Source of the DNA: Bradyrhizobium sp. AUGA SZCCT0176
Lineage (GTDB): Bacteria; Pseudomonadota; Alphaproteobacteria; Rhizobiales; Xanthobacteraceae
Assembly (NCBI RefSeq): GCF_018130145.1
Contig: NZ_JAFCMB010000005.1
Location: forward strand, 62,001 to 126,000
Reading direction: 5' to 3'
Length of the DNA: 64,000 nt
Numbering within the stretch: the stretch's first letter is position 1; each line of letters starts with the position of its first letter. A program made the translations under genes and the position numbers. Under the pieces are notes generated by a model that saw only the letters and a program-made list of their open reading frames with translations, was not told the DNA's origin and did not search any database. Shown here in pieces: positions 32,809-41,233 of the stretch.

Positions 32809-33788
32809 TGGATACGGATTTCGCAAAACGCCGTCGCCGCGACCTGATCGTCGCATTCTGCCTCGCCGCCATCGCTGCCGTGGTGCCGCTGTTCGTCAAG
32901 GACTCCTACGTCCAGAACATCATGGTGCTAACGCTGATGTGGGCGGCGCTGTCGCAGAGCTGGAATATCCTCTCCGGCTATTGCGGACAGATCTCGCTCG
33001 GTCACGCGCTCTATTTCGGGATTGGCGCCTATACCACGACGCTGCTGTTCACCAAGTTCGGCGTCCTGCCGTGGTTCGGCATGCTCGGCGGCGGCCTGAT
33101 ATCGGCTGTCATTGCGATGGGGCTGGGCTATCCCTGCTTCCGCCTGCGCGGACATTATTTCGCGATCGCCACCATCGTCATTGCCGAGATCGGGCTCTTG
33201 CTGTTCCACAACTGGGATTGGGCGGGCGCGGCATTGGGCATCGAGATTCCCGTGCGCGGCGACAGCTGGCTCAAATTCCAGTTCGCGCGCAGCAAGCTGC
33301 CGTACTTCTACTTTGCGCTGGCGCTGGCCTGCGTCGCCTGGTTCGTCACCTGGTGGCTGGAAGATTCCAAATGGGGCTATTGGTGGCGCGCGGTGAAGGA
33401 CAATCCGGACGCCGCTGAAAGCCTTGGTGTCGTCGTGTTCAATTCCAAGATGGGCGCAGCCGCGGTCTCGGCGTTTCTGGTCGCGGTCGGCGGCAGCTTC
33501 TATGCGCAGTTCGTCTCCTATATCGATCCCGAGAGCATCATGGGCTTTCACATCTCGCTGCTGATGGCGCTGCCCGCGGTGCTCGGAGGCATCGGCACGC
33601 TGTGGGGGCCGATGCTGGGGGCCGTCATCCTGATTCCGGTCACGGAATTGACGCGGTCCTATGCCGGCGGTTCCGGCCGCGGTGTCGATCTGATCGTCTA
33701 TGGCGGCCTGATCATCGCGATCTCGCTGGCGCGGCCGCAAGGCCTGGTCTCGCTGTTCACGCCCAGGCGCAAGGAGGCGACGCGATGA
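32808..33788 (+). CDS. livM: Branched-chain-type ABC transporter permease LivM
   Basis: The 326-residue membrane protein starts at the ATG that overlaps the livH stop and shows LivM features: QISLGHALYFGIGAYTTTLL, GYPCFRLRGHYFAIATIVIAEI and GFHISLLMALPAVLGGIGTLWGPMLGAVIL, and a basic N-terminal MDTDFAKRRRRD. It ends overlapping livG by 4 bases (ATGA). It pairs with LivH as the second half of the channel. Confidence 0.93.
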   Translation: MDTDFAKRRRRDLIVAFCLAAIAAVVPLFVKDSYVQNIMVLTLMWAALSQSWNILSGYCGQISLGHALYFGIGAYTTTLLFTKFGVLPWFGMLGGGLISAVIAMGLGYPCFRLRGHYFAIATIVIAEIGLLLFHNWDWAGAALGIEIPVRGDSWLKFQFARSKLPYFYFALALACVAWFVTWWLEDSKWGYWWRAVKDNPDAAESLGVVVFNSKMGAAAVSAFLVAVGGSFYAQFVSYIDPESIMGFHISLLMALPAVLGGIGTLWGPMLGAVILIPVTELTRSYAGGSGRGVDLIVYGGLIIAISLARPQGLVSLFTPRRKEATR

Positions 33789-34519
33789 GCACGCCCCTGC
33801 TGGAAACCCGCGGCGTCTGGCAACGCTTCGGCGGGCTCGTCGCCAACAGCGACGTCTCGATCTCGGTCGGGCGCGGCGAGATCGTCGGACTGATCGGGCC
33901 GAACGGCGCCGGCAAATCGACGCTGTTCAATCTGATTGCGGGCGTACTGCCGCCGACGCAAGGGACGATCTGGTTCGACGGCGAAGACGTCACCGCGCTG
34001 CCGGCAGCCGAGCGGTGCGTGCGCGGCGTGGCCCGGACCTTTCAGGTCGTGAAAAGCTTCGAGACCATGAGCGTGATCGACAATGTCATCGTCGGCGCGC
34101 TGATGCGAAACACCGTGATGCGCGTAGCGCGGCAGAAGGCCCATGAAGTGCTGGAGTTCTGCGGCCTGGCCGCGCGCGCCAATGTGCTCGCCAGCGATCT
34201 GGTCCCGTCGGAAAAACGCCGCCTCGAAGTGGCGCGCGCGCTGGCGACCGAACCAAAACTGCTGCTGCTCGACGAATGCCTGACCGGTCTTACGCCGCTC
34301 GAGGCCCAGACCGGCGTCGAACTGGTACGCAAGGTGCGCGACACCGGCGTTACCATTCTGATGGTCGAGCACGTCATGGAAATCGTGATGCCGCTGGTCG
34401 ATCGCGCCATCGTGCTCGATCTCGGCAAGGTGCTGGTCGAGGGCAAGCCCGCCGACGTCGTTCGCGATCCGAAAGTCATCACCGCCTATTTGGGGGATCG
34501 TCATGCTGTCGGTGCATGA
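33785..34519 (+). CDS. livG: Branched-chain-type ABC transporter ATPase LivG
   Basis: The 244-residue ATPase has the Walker A GPNGAGKST and Walker B-like LLLLDECLTGL. The signature region reads LVPSEKRRLEVARAL, lacking a good LSGGQ, and the Walker B carries Cys where LivG usually has Pro (LLLLDEP); some branched-chain LivG proteins show comparable changes. The H-loop His is in MVEHVM. It overlaps livF by 17 bases. It drives transport together with LivF. Confidence 0.9.
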   Translation: MSTPLLETRGVWQRFGGLVANSDVSISVGRGEIVGLIGPNGAGKSTLFNLIAGVLPPTQGTIWFDGEDVTALPAAERCVRGVARTFQVVKSFETMSVIDNVIVGALMRNTVMRVARQKAHEVLEFCGLAARANVLASDLVPSEKRRLEVARALATEPKLLLLDECLTGLTPLEAQTGVELVRKVRDTGVTILMVEHVMEIVMPLVDRAIVLDLGKVLVEGKPADVVRDPKVITAYLGDRHAVGA

Positions 34520-35207
34520 AGTCACCACCGCCTATCAGGGGCTGGTCGCGATCTCGGCTGTCACGATCGAGGTCGCCAAGGGCGAGGTCGTCTGCGTCGC
34601 CGGCGCCAACGGGGCCGGCAAGTCGACGCTGCTGAAATCGATCGCCGGCGCCGAGCGTCCGCGTTCCGGCACCGTCACCTTCGACGGCGAGCGGATCGAC
34701 GGCCTGGCGCAGCATGTCATTACCTCGCGCGGCATCGCCTATGTGCCGGAAAACCGCCGGCTGTTTCCGCGGCTCTCGGTGCGCGACAATTTGCGGCTCG
34801 GCAGTTACCTCTATCGCGGCGAAGCCGACCGCGAGGCGCCGCTGGACCTGGTGTTCAAGCTGTTCCCTCGGCTGTCGGAGCGGCTGGATCAGCGCGCCGA
34901 AACGCTTTCGGGCGGCGAGCAGCAGATGTTGGCGATCGGCCGCGCGCTGATGACGCGGCCGCGGCTCTTGATGCTCGACGAGCCTTCGCAGGGCATCATG
35001 CCGAAGCTGGTCGATGAAATCTTCCAGGCGGTGAAACGCATCCGCGACACCGGCATGACCGTCTTGATCGTCGAGCAGCGGATGGCGGAGTGCCTCGAAA
35101 TCGCCGACCGCGCCTACATCCTGCAAACCGGCCGCGTGCTGATGCAGGGCAGCGCGGCTGACATCAGGACCAATCCGGATGTAAGGAAGGCGTATCTGGG
35201 ATTGTAG
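34503..35207 (+). CDS. livF: Branched-chain-type ABC transporter ATPase LivF
   Basis: The 234-residue ATPase has the Walker A GANGAGKST, a normal signature LSGGEQQMLAIGRAL and Walker B LLMLDEPSQGI, with the H-loop position in LIVEQRM as Gln, as in most LivF proteins. It ends with LGL. It closes the DUF1445-livKHMGF transcript; a family B repeat follows at 35238. Confidence 0.93.
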   Translation: MLSVHEVTTAYQGLVAISAVTIEVAKGEVVCVAGANGAGKSTLLKSIAGAERPRSGTVTFDGERIDGLAQHVITSRGIAYVPENRRLFPRLSVRDNLRLGSYLYRGEADREAPLDLVFKLFPRLSERLDQRAETLSGGEQQMLAIGRALMTRPRLLMLDEPSQGIMPKLVDEIFQAVKRIRDTGMTVLIVEQRMAECLEIADRAYILQTGRVLMQGSAADIRTNPDVRKAYLGL

Positions 35208-35237
35208 TTGTGTTAGCGGTGATGGGAGGCCTCTCCA

Positions 35238-35348
35238 CGTCATTGCCTGCGACAAACGCGAAGCGTTTGCGCACGGGAGCGCAGCGACGAAGCAATCCAT
35301 CTCTCCGGACGCGGCGCCATGGATTGCTTCGCTACGCTCGCAATGACG
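35238..35348. repeat. Intergenic inverted repeat, family B
   Basis: Left end CGTCATTGC and right end GCAATGACG are reverse complements, with the internal pair GAAGCAATCCAT and ATGGATTGCTTCG and a hairpin ACGCGAAGCGT. The same core occurs at 49673-49785 and 60275-60357. It lies between convergent genes. Confidence 0.9.
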
Positions 35349-35364
35349 GGGCTGGCGGCAATGG

Positions 35365-36030
35365 CTAATCGTGCTCGTGCCCATGCTCCGGCAGCACCAG
35401 CCCGAACACCTTGGTCAAATCCGCCACCTGTTCCGGTGACAGATACCGCGGGTTCAGCCCGCGCAGCAGCAGATACAATTTCGCGGTTTCTTCCAGTTCC
35501 TCGATCGCGAACACCGCGGCTTCCAGCGTGTCGCCCGATACCACCGGGCCGTGGTTGGCGAGCAGCACGGACGAGTATTTGCCGGCCAGCCCCTTGATCG
35601 CATCCGCTACCGCGGGATCGCCGGGCCGGAAATACGGCACCAATGCGGTCTGGCCGCATTTCATCAGGTAATAGGGCGTCATCGGCGGCAATGCGGCGCG
35701 CGGATCGATCTCCGGCAGCATCGAGAGCGCCACCGAGTGGGTCGAATGCAGATGCACCACGGCGCGCGCGGCGCTGCGGGTCTGATAGAGGGCGGTGTGC
35801 AGCGGCACTTCCTTGGTCGGGGCGTCGCCGGAGACGAGTTTGCCGTCGGCTCCGAGCCGCGACAGCCGGGCCGGATCCAGCGAGCCGAGCGAGGCGTTGG
35901 TCGGGGTCACCAGCCAGCCACCATCGTCGAGCCTGACGCTGATATTGCCCGAGGAGCCCGGCGTCAGCCCGCGCTCGAACAGCGAGCGGCCGAGGCGGCA
36001 GATTTCCTCCCGAATCCTTGTCTCGCCCAT
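35365..36030 (-). CDS. otnC: 3-oxo-tetronate 4-phosphate decarboxylase (class II aldolase family)
   Basis: The 221-residue protein is of the class II aldolase/adducin family: SSGNISVRLDDGG (substrate phosphate region), the metal-binding VVHLHSTHSVAL with its two His, LLANHGPVVSGDTLEAA with the third His and EELEETAKLYLL. Together with the dehydrogenase, isomerase and kinase genes opposite, it fits OtnC, which decarboxylates 3-oxo-tetronate 4-phosphate to dihydroxyacetone phosphate. The ATG at 36030 starts MGETRIREE. It is divergent from the dehydrogenase gene (115-base gap), so expression is probably shared through that gap. The alternative, an L-fuculose-phosphate aldolase, is less likely given the neighbours. 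Confidence 0.86.
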   Translation of the reverse strand: MGETRIREEICRLGRSLFERGLTPGSSGNISVRLDDGGWLVTPTNASLGSLDPARLSRLGADGKLVSGDAPTKEVPLHTALYQTRSAARAVVHLHSTHSVALSMLPEIDPRAALPPMTPYYLMKCGQTALVPYFRPGDPAVADAIKGLAGKYSSVLLANHGPVVSGDTLEAAVFAIEELEETAKLYLLLRGLNPRYLSPEQVADLTKVFGLVLPEHGHEHD

Positions 36031-36144
36031 GGCCCAAACCCCGTTTCGCGAGCCTTTTCTCACGCTTTGGCAGCGCGGCCAAGCCGTGATACCCAGAGGC
36101 AAAGCCGCAAGGGTCAGACTCCAAGAGCACAAGGAAACGCCACA

Positions 36145-37059
36145 ATGCCAGAATCCGCAAAACCGCGCGCCGCCGTCATCGGGCTGGGCTCGATGGGCTT
36201 TGGCATGGCCACCTCGCTGCGCCGCGCCGGGTTTGAGGTGACGGGCTGCGACGTCTCGGCGGAGTCTGTGGCGCGGTTCGTGGCCGACGGCGGCAACGGC
36301 GCCAAAACCCCGGCGGAGGCGGCCAAGGCCGCCGATATCGTCGTCAGCGTCGTCGTCAACGCCGCGCAAACCGAAGCCATCCTGTTTAGCGCCAATGGCG
36401 TTGCGGAAACCCTGGCCAAGGGGGCGGTGTTCATCTCCTCCGCCACCATGGATCCCGATGTAGCGCGGCGGCTGGCGAAACAGCTCGAGGAAACCGGCCG
36501 GCTCTATCTGGACGCGCCGATCTCCGGCGGTGCGCAGCGCGCGGCGCAGGGCGAACTCACCATTCTGGCCTCGGGCAGCGCCGCCGCGTTCGCCAAGGCG
36601 CGCCCGGCACTCGATGCGATGGCGGCCAAACTCTATGAGCTCGGCGATGCCGCGGGGCAGGGCGCCGCGTTCAAGATGATCAACCAGCTATTGGCCGGCG
36701 TGCACATCGCCGCGGCCTCGGAAGCGATTACGTTTGCCGCCAAGCAGGGCCTCGACATCAAAAAAGTCTATGAGGTGATCACGGCCTCCGCCGGCAATTC
36801 CTGGATGTTCGAGAACCGCATGCCGCACGTGCTCGATGGCGACTACGCGCCGCGCAGTGCGGTGGAGATTTTCGTGAAAGACCTCGGCATCATCCAGGAC
36901 ATGGCTCGATCGGCGAAATTCCCGGTGCCGGTCGCCGCCGCCGCGTTGCAGATGTTCCTGATGACGGCGGCCTCCGGCATGGGCCGCGACGACGACGCCT
37001 CGGTGGCGCGGATGTATGCCCGCGTCACCGGCACGCATCTGCCGGGCGAGCCCAAATAA
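36145..37059 (+). CDS. ltnD: L-threonate (or D-erythronate) dehydrogenase, beta-hydroxyacid dehydrogenase family
   Basis: The 304-residue protein has the dinucleotide motif GLGSMGFGMA at residues 13-22, the substrate motif DAPISGGAQRAAQGELTIL and the catalytic Lys in FKMINQLLAG near residue 174. These are typical of the 3-hydroxyisobutyrate/6-phosphogluconate-like family that includes LtnD and DenD, which oxidise L-threonate or D-erythronate at C2. The ATG at 36145 follows AAGGAAA. It leads a unit with the isomerase 24 bases on and the kinase overlapping it. Which of the two tetronate stereoisomers is used cannot be told from the sequence. Confidence 0.86.
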   Translation: MPESAKPRAAVIGLGSMGFGMATSLRRAGFEVTGCDVSAESVARFVADGGNGAKTPAEAAKAADIVVSVVVNAAQTEAILFSANGVAETLAKGAVFISSATMDPDVARRLAKQLEETGRLYLDAPISGGAQRAAQGELTILASGSAAAFAKARPALDAMAAKLYELGDAAGQGAAFKMINQLLAGVHIAAASEAITFAAKQGLDIKKVYEVITASAGNSWMFENRMPHVLDGDYAPRSAVEIFVKDLGIIQDMARSAKFPVPVAAAALQMFLMTAASGMGRDDDASVARMYARVTGTHLPGEPK

Positions 37060-37083
37060 TCGCGACACACAAGAGGACAGAAC

Positions 37084-37866
37084 ATGCCCCGCTTTGCCGC
37101 CAATCTCTCGATGATGTTCAACGAGGTCCCGTTCCTCGACCGCTTCGACGCCGCGGCGAAGGCCGGCTTCACCGCGGTCGAATTCCTGTTTCCCTATGAT
37201 CATCCGGCGGAGACCGTCGGCGAGCGGCTGAAAAAGAATGGTCTGACGCAGGCGCTGTTCAATCTGCCGCCGGGCAATTGGGATGCCGGTGAAAAAGGCT
37301 TTGCCGCGCTGCCGGAGCGCTTTGACGATCTGAAGCGAAGCCTCGAGACGGCGCTGCCTTACGCGAAGGCGACCGGCGTCAAGCGGCTGCATCTGATGGC
37401 CGGCATCGCCAATCGCAGCGAACCGAAGGCGGTCGAGCAGTTTTACAAGTCGGTGGCGTGGGCGGCCGAGTTCTTCGCGCCCCATGGTCTCGACGTGGTG
37501 ATCGAGCCGATCAATGCGCGCAACGTGCCCGGCTACTTCCTCAACGATTTCCTGTTCGCCCGCGATCTCATCACCGAATTGAAGATTCCGAACCTGAAGC
37601 TGCAGTTCGACATCTATCACTGCCAGATCATCCATGGCGACGTCACCATGCGGCTGCGCGAGATGATGCCAATCATCGGCCATATCCAGATCGCCAGCAT
37701 TCCCTCGCGCAACGAACCCGACGGCGAGGAGTTGAACTATCCGTTCCTGTTCGCTGAGCTCGACCGGCTCGGCTATGGCGGCTTTGTCGGCTGCGAATAT
37801 AACCCGCGCGGCAACACCACCGACGGCCTCGGCTGGTTCAAACCCTACGCCGGAGCAAAATCGTGA
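37084..37866 (+). CDS. otnI: 2-oxo-tetronate isomerase (hydroxypyruvate isomerase family)
   Basis: The 260-residue TIM-barrel protein shows the hydroxypyruvate-isomerase-like pattern: MFNEVPFLDRFDAAAKAGFTAVEFLFPYDH, a Glu in VVIEPINARNVPGYFL, the metal-binding Asp and His in LQFDIYHCQIIHGD, and the terminal Glu in GCEYNPRG. Within a tetronate cluster this type acts as OtnI, isomerising 2-oxo- to 3-oxo-tetronate before phosphorylation. It ends with a 4-base overlap (GTGA) into the kinase gene. Confidence 0.86.
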   Translation: MPRFAANLSMMFNEVPFLDRFDAAAKAGFTAVEFLFPYDHPAETVGERLKKNGLTQALFNLPPGNWDAGEKGFAALPERFDDLKRSLETALPYAKATGVKRLHLMAGIANRSEPKAVEQFYKSVAWAAEFFAPHGLDVVIEPINARNVPGYFLNDFLFARDLITELKIPNLKLQFDIYHCQIIHGDVTMRLREMMPIIGHIQIASIPSRNEPDGEELNYPFLFAELDRLGYGGFVGCEYNPRGNTTDGLGWFKPYAGAKS

Positions 37867-39140
37867 AATTGTCTTTGGGCTGCATCGCCGACGACTACAC
37901 CGGCGCATCCGATCTCGCCAACACGCTGACGCGCTGCGGCCTGCGCACGGTGCAGACTATCGGCGTGCCCTCTGATGATCTCGCGCTGCCGGAAGTCGAC
38001 GCGGTCGTGGTGTCGCTGAAGAGCCGCTCGATCGAGGCGGGCCTGGCCGTCACGCGCTCGCGATCGGCGGAGAAATGGCTGCGCAGCCGTGGCGCTGATC
38101 ACGTGCTGTTCAAGATCTGCTCGACCTTCGATTCCACCGACGCCGGCAATATAGGTCCTGTGATGGATGCGCTGCGCGGCGACTCCGGCGATGCCATCGT
38201 GCTGGTGACGCCGGCCTTTCCGGAAACCGGCCGCACCGTCTATCAGGGCAATCTGTTCGTTGGCGCCGTGCCGCTGAACGAAAGTCCGCTGAAGGATCAT
38301 CCGCTCAACCCGATGCATGATTCCAATCTGGTGCGGGTGCTGGCGCGGCAGAGCCAGACGAAAGTCGGACTGGTCGACCTTGCAACGCTCGCGCGCGGGG
38401 AAGCTTCTGTGCGCGCGCGTCTTGCCGATCTCGCCGGCAAAGGCATCGGCGCCGCCATCATCGACGCGGTGTTCGACCGCGATCTGGAAACCATCGGCAA
38501 CGTCGCGCTCGATCATCGATTGTCGGTCGGCGCCTCCGGCATCGGGCTCGGCCTCGCGCGGGCGATGATGGCTTCCGGCAAGGCTAAATCGAACGTGACA
38601 AAGGCGAACGCCGATGCGCCGGTCGGCGGACCGGCCGCGTGCCTGGCCGGCAGTTGTTCGCAGGCGACGCTGCAGCAAATTGCCAATGCCGAAAAGGCGA
38701 TGCCGGTCTTGCATCTCGATCCCGACCGCGTCGTTGCGGGCGCGGATGAGGCGCGGCGTGCGCTGGCGTGGGCAAAGGAGCGGATCGGTGAGGGCCCGCT
38801 GCTGATCGCGAGCAGCTCGACGCCGGATCAGGTCGCAGCTCTGCAATCCCGGCATGGCCGCGATGCAGCCGGACATGCCATCGAGCAGGCGATGGCCGAC
38901 ATCGCGGACGGATTGGTGCAGTCCGGCGTGCGCCGGCTGGTCGTCGCCGGTGGTGAAACTTCAGGCGCCGTGGTCGATCGCCTGGGGATTCCCGGCTTCC
39001 TCGTCGGCGCAGAAATCGCTGCAGGCGTGCCGGTTCTGCGCGCGGTGGGCGCGAAAAACGGCGAGATGCTGCTTGCACTGAAATCGGGCAATTTCGGCGG
39101 CGCCGAATTCTTTTCCGACGCACTCAAGCTGATGCGCTGA
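37863..39140 (+). CDS. otnK: 3-oxo-tetronate kinase (DUF1537 family)
   Basis: The 425-residue protein belongs to the DUF1537 family, now a kinase group for acid sugars (OtnK, DtnK, LtnK and others). The N-terminal substrate domain has the GCIADDYTGASDLANTL motif and the C-terminal nucleotide domain has VVAGGETSGAVVDRLG. It phosphorylates 3-oxo-tetronate at O4 for the OtnC decarboxylase. It starts with GTG at 37863 overlapping the isomerase stop. The four neighbouring genes otnC, ltnD, otnI and otnK make the complete route from tetronate to dihydroxyacetone phosphate. Confidence 0.9.
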   Translation: MKLSLGCIADDYTGASDLANTLTRCGLRTVQTIGVPSDDLALPEVDAVVVSLKSRSIEAGLAVTRSRSAEKWLRSRGADHVLFKICSTFDSTDAGNIGPVMDALRGDSGDAIVLVTPAFPETGRTVYQGNLFVGAVPLNESPLKDHPLNPMHDSNLVRVLARQSQTKVGLVDLATLARGEASVRARLADLAGKGIGAAIIDAVFDRDLETIGNVALDHRLSVGASGIGLGLARAMMASGKAKSNVTKANADAPVGGPAACLAGSCSQATLQQIANAEKAMPVLHLDPDRVVAGADEARRALAWAKERIGEGPLLIASSSTPDQVAALQSRHGRDAAGHAIEQAMADIADGLVQSGVRRLVVAGGETSGAVVDRLGIPGFLVGAEIAAGVPVLRAVGAKNGEMLLALKSGNFGGAEFFSDALKLMR

Positions 39141-39316
39141 GCGTCCTACGCTATTCATTTCTCAGAGACTTCTGTCGCGTACCGTATTTTTACGGTGCGC
39201 CAAATTAACACAACCTGAGAACGAATAAGATTCTGCTGCGTGTAAGGGCGTCGACTTAACCCGCCCGTCGCAACCGGCGCGTCTTGCGCGCGTCCAAAAC
39301 CAAGAGATTCCAACCC

Positions 39317-41008
39317 ATGCTTGCCAAGTACTCGATCCGCGCCAAAATCATTACTGTCGTTGCCTTCCTGCTGGTCGCGATGACGGGCATGGGCCTGCTG
39401 GCGGTCCGCAACATGCGGGCGATGAACGCCGACACCGTCGATATCACGACCAACTGGATGCCGAGCGTTCGCGTGCTTGGCGACCTGCGCGCCGGCGTCT
39501 TCACCTACCGCAACGTGATCCGCGAGCACATGCTGGTCGGGACGCTGGAAGTAAAGCAGGCCCAGGAAAAAACCCTGGCGAGCGTGGTCGAGAACAACAA
39601 CAAGATCCGCGCGCTCTACGAGCCGATGATCGCCTCCCCGGAGGAGCGTGCGCTCTACAAGGAATGGTCCGACCTCTGGGAGCGATACAAGAAGGGTACC
39701 GAGGAAGTAATGGCGCTGTCGCGCAGCGCCGTCGGCAAGGTTCCGCTCGAGGCGCATGAAATGAACTCGAAGACGGTCAACAAGATCGGACTCGAGGCCG
39801 ACGCCGTCCTGAAGAAGGACATCGACCTCAACAACGCCGGTGCCGACCGGGCGGCTCAGAGCGCGGCTGACAGCTACGCGTCCGCCTTCATGATGCTGGC
39901 CGTGATTCTCGGCGCCGCCGTCATCATCGGCATTACCGTCAGCATCTATCTGGTTCGCGATGTCTCAACCGGCATCGCTTCCATCGTCACCCCGATGCAG
40001 GCGCTGGGCAAGGGCGACCTCAGCGCGGAAGTTCCGCATCAGGGCGAGAAGACCGAAATCGGCGCCATGGCAGACGCCTTGCAGGTGTTCAAGCAGGCGC
40101 TGATCGCGAAGAAGGCTGCCGACGAGGCCGCGGCCCTTGACGCCGAAGCCAAGATCGAGCGCGGCCGCCGGGTCGACGGCATCACCCGCAATTTCGAATC
40201 TGTCATCGGCGAGATCGTTCAGACCGTGTCGTCAGCTTCGACGCAGCTCGAAGCCTCGGCCGGCACGCTGTCGGCGACCGCCGAACGTTCGCAGTCGCTG
40301 ACGACCGCGGTGGCGGCGGCCTCCGAGGAAGCTTCCACCAACGTGCAGTCGGTGGCGTCAGCGACCGAAGAACTGTCGTCGTCGGTCAACGAGATCAGCC
40401 GCCAGGTGCAGGAATCGGCACGCATGGCGACCGACGCCGTCGGCCAGGCCCGCGTCACCAACGACCGGGTCAGCGAATTGTCGAAGGCGGCGAGCCGGAT
40501 CGGCGACGTCGTCGAACTGATCAACACCATCGCAGGCCAGACCAATTTGCTGGCGCTCAATGCCACCATCGAGGCGGCGCGCGCCGGCGAAGCCGGCCGC
40601 GGCTTCGCCGTCGTGGCGTCGGAAGTGAAGGCGTTGGCCGAGCAGACCGCGAAAGCCACCGGCGAGATCGGCCTGCAGATATCAGGCATCCAGGCCGCGA
40701 CCCAGGAGTCGGTCAACGCAATCCAGGAAATCAGCGGCACCATCGAGCGGCTGTCGGAGATTTCGTCGACCATCGCCGCCGCGGTGGAAGAGCAGGGGGC
40801 CGCGACACAGGAAATCTCCCGCAACGTGCAGCAGGCGGCGCAAGGCACCCAGCAGGTCTCGGCCAACATCACCGACGTCCAGCGCGGCGCCAGCGAGACC
40901 GGCTCGGCTTCCTCGCAGGTGCTGTCGGCGGCGCAGTCGCTGTCCGGCGACAGCAACCGCCTCAAGCTCGAAGTCGGCAAGTTCCTGGATTCGGTCCGGG
41001 CAGCCTGA
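39317..41008 (+). CDS. Methyl-accepting chemotaxis protein with four-helix-bundle sensor
   Basis: The 563-residue chemoreceptor has an N-terminal membrane span (about residues 8-30), a periplasmic region of about 150 residues of four-helix-bundle type ([27 protein letters not shown]), a second span (about 190-215), a HAMP region ([25 protein letters not shown]) and a long signalling domain ending with the hairpin tip EQTNL-like sequence ([28 protein letters not shown]). It has no C-terminal CheR-binding pentapeptide. It signals to CheA/CheW. The ATG at 39317 is preferred over 39284, which lacks a span-compatible start. A terminator follows at 41032. The ligand is unknown. Confidence 0.9.
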   Translation: MLAKYSIRAKIITVVAFLLVAMTGMGLLAVRNMRAMNADTVDITTNWMPSVRVLGDLRAGVFTYRNVIREHMLVGTLEVKQAQEKTLASVVENNNKIRALYEPMIASPEERALYKEWSDLWERYKKGTEEVMALSRSAVGKVPLEAHEMNSKTVNKIGLEADAVLKKDIDLNNAGADRAAQSAADSYASAFMMLAVILGAAVIIGITVSIYLVRDVSTGIASIVTPMQALGKGDLSAEVPHQGEKTEIGAMADALQVFKQALIAKKAADEAAALDAEAKIERGRRVDGITRNFESVIGEIVQTVSSASTQLEASAGTLSATAERSQSLTTAVAAASEEASTNVQSVASATEELSSSVNEISRQVQESARMATDAVGQARVTNDRVSELSKAASRIGDVVELINTIAGQTNLLALNATIEAARAGEAGRGFAVVASEVKALAEQTAKATGEIGLQISGIQAATQESVNAIQEISGTIERLSEISSTIAAAVEEQGAATQEISRNVQQAAQGTQQVSANITDVQRGASETGSASSQVLSAAQSLSGDSNRLKLEVGKFLDSVRAA

Positions 41009-41031
41009 CACCCGGCCGATCACCGGCGAAG

Positions 41032-41061
41032 AGCCCGGCTCCCAAGGGGGCCGGGCTTTTT
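41032..41061 (+). terminator. Rho-independent terminator of the first chemoreceptor gene
   Basis: Stem AGCCCGGC / GCCGGGCT with an inner CCC/GGG extension, followed by five T. The same stem sequence ends the second chemoreceptor gene. Confidence 0.9.
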
Positions 41062-41233
41062 CGTCCTGCAACCTTGCAGCGAAATCCGGTTGGGCTACTC
41101 GGTAGCCTCTACTGAGCTAAAATTAACCAGTCTTGTTTACAAGAGCACCATCTTTACGGCGCGCGCGCTGTTCGGTGGTTCCCGCTGGCCATCGCCGACT
41201 GCGCGTTTTGGGGAAATTTGGGGTTCGCTGACA

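Noticed and set aside
35551..36144. Extension of ltnD to an upstream start
   Set aside because: The extra 198 codons are antisense to otnC; the natural start at 36145 gives the normal length and has a ribosome site.
39181..39196. Terminator after the otnK gene
   Set aside because: ACCGTA/TACGGT form a short hairpin, but the T run is in the loop and no T tract follows the stem, so it does not qualify.
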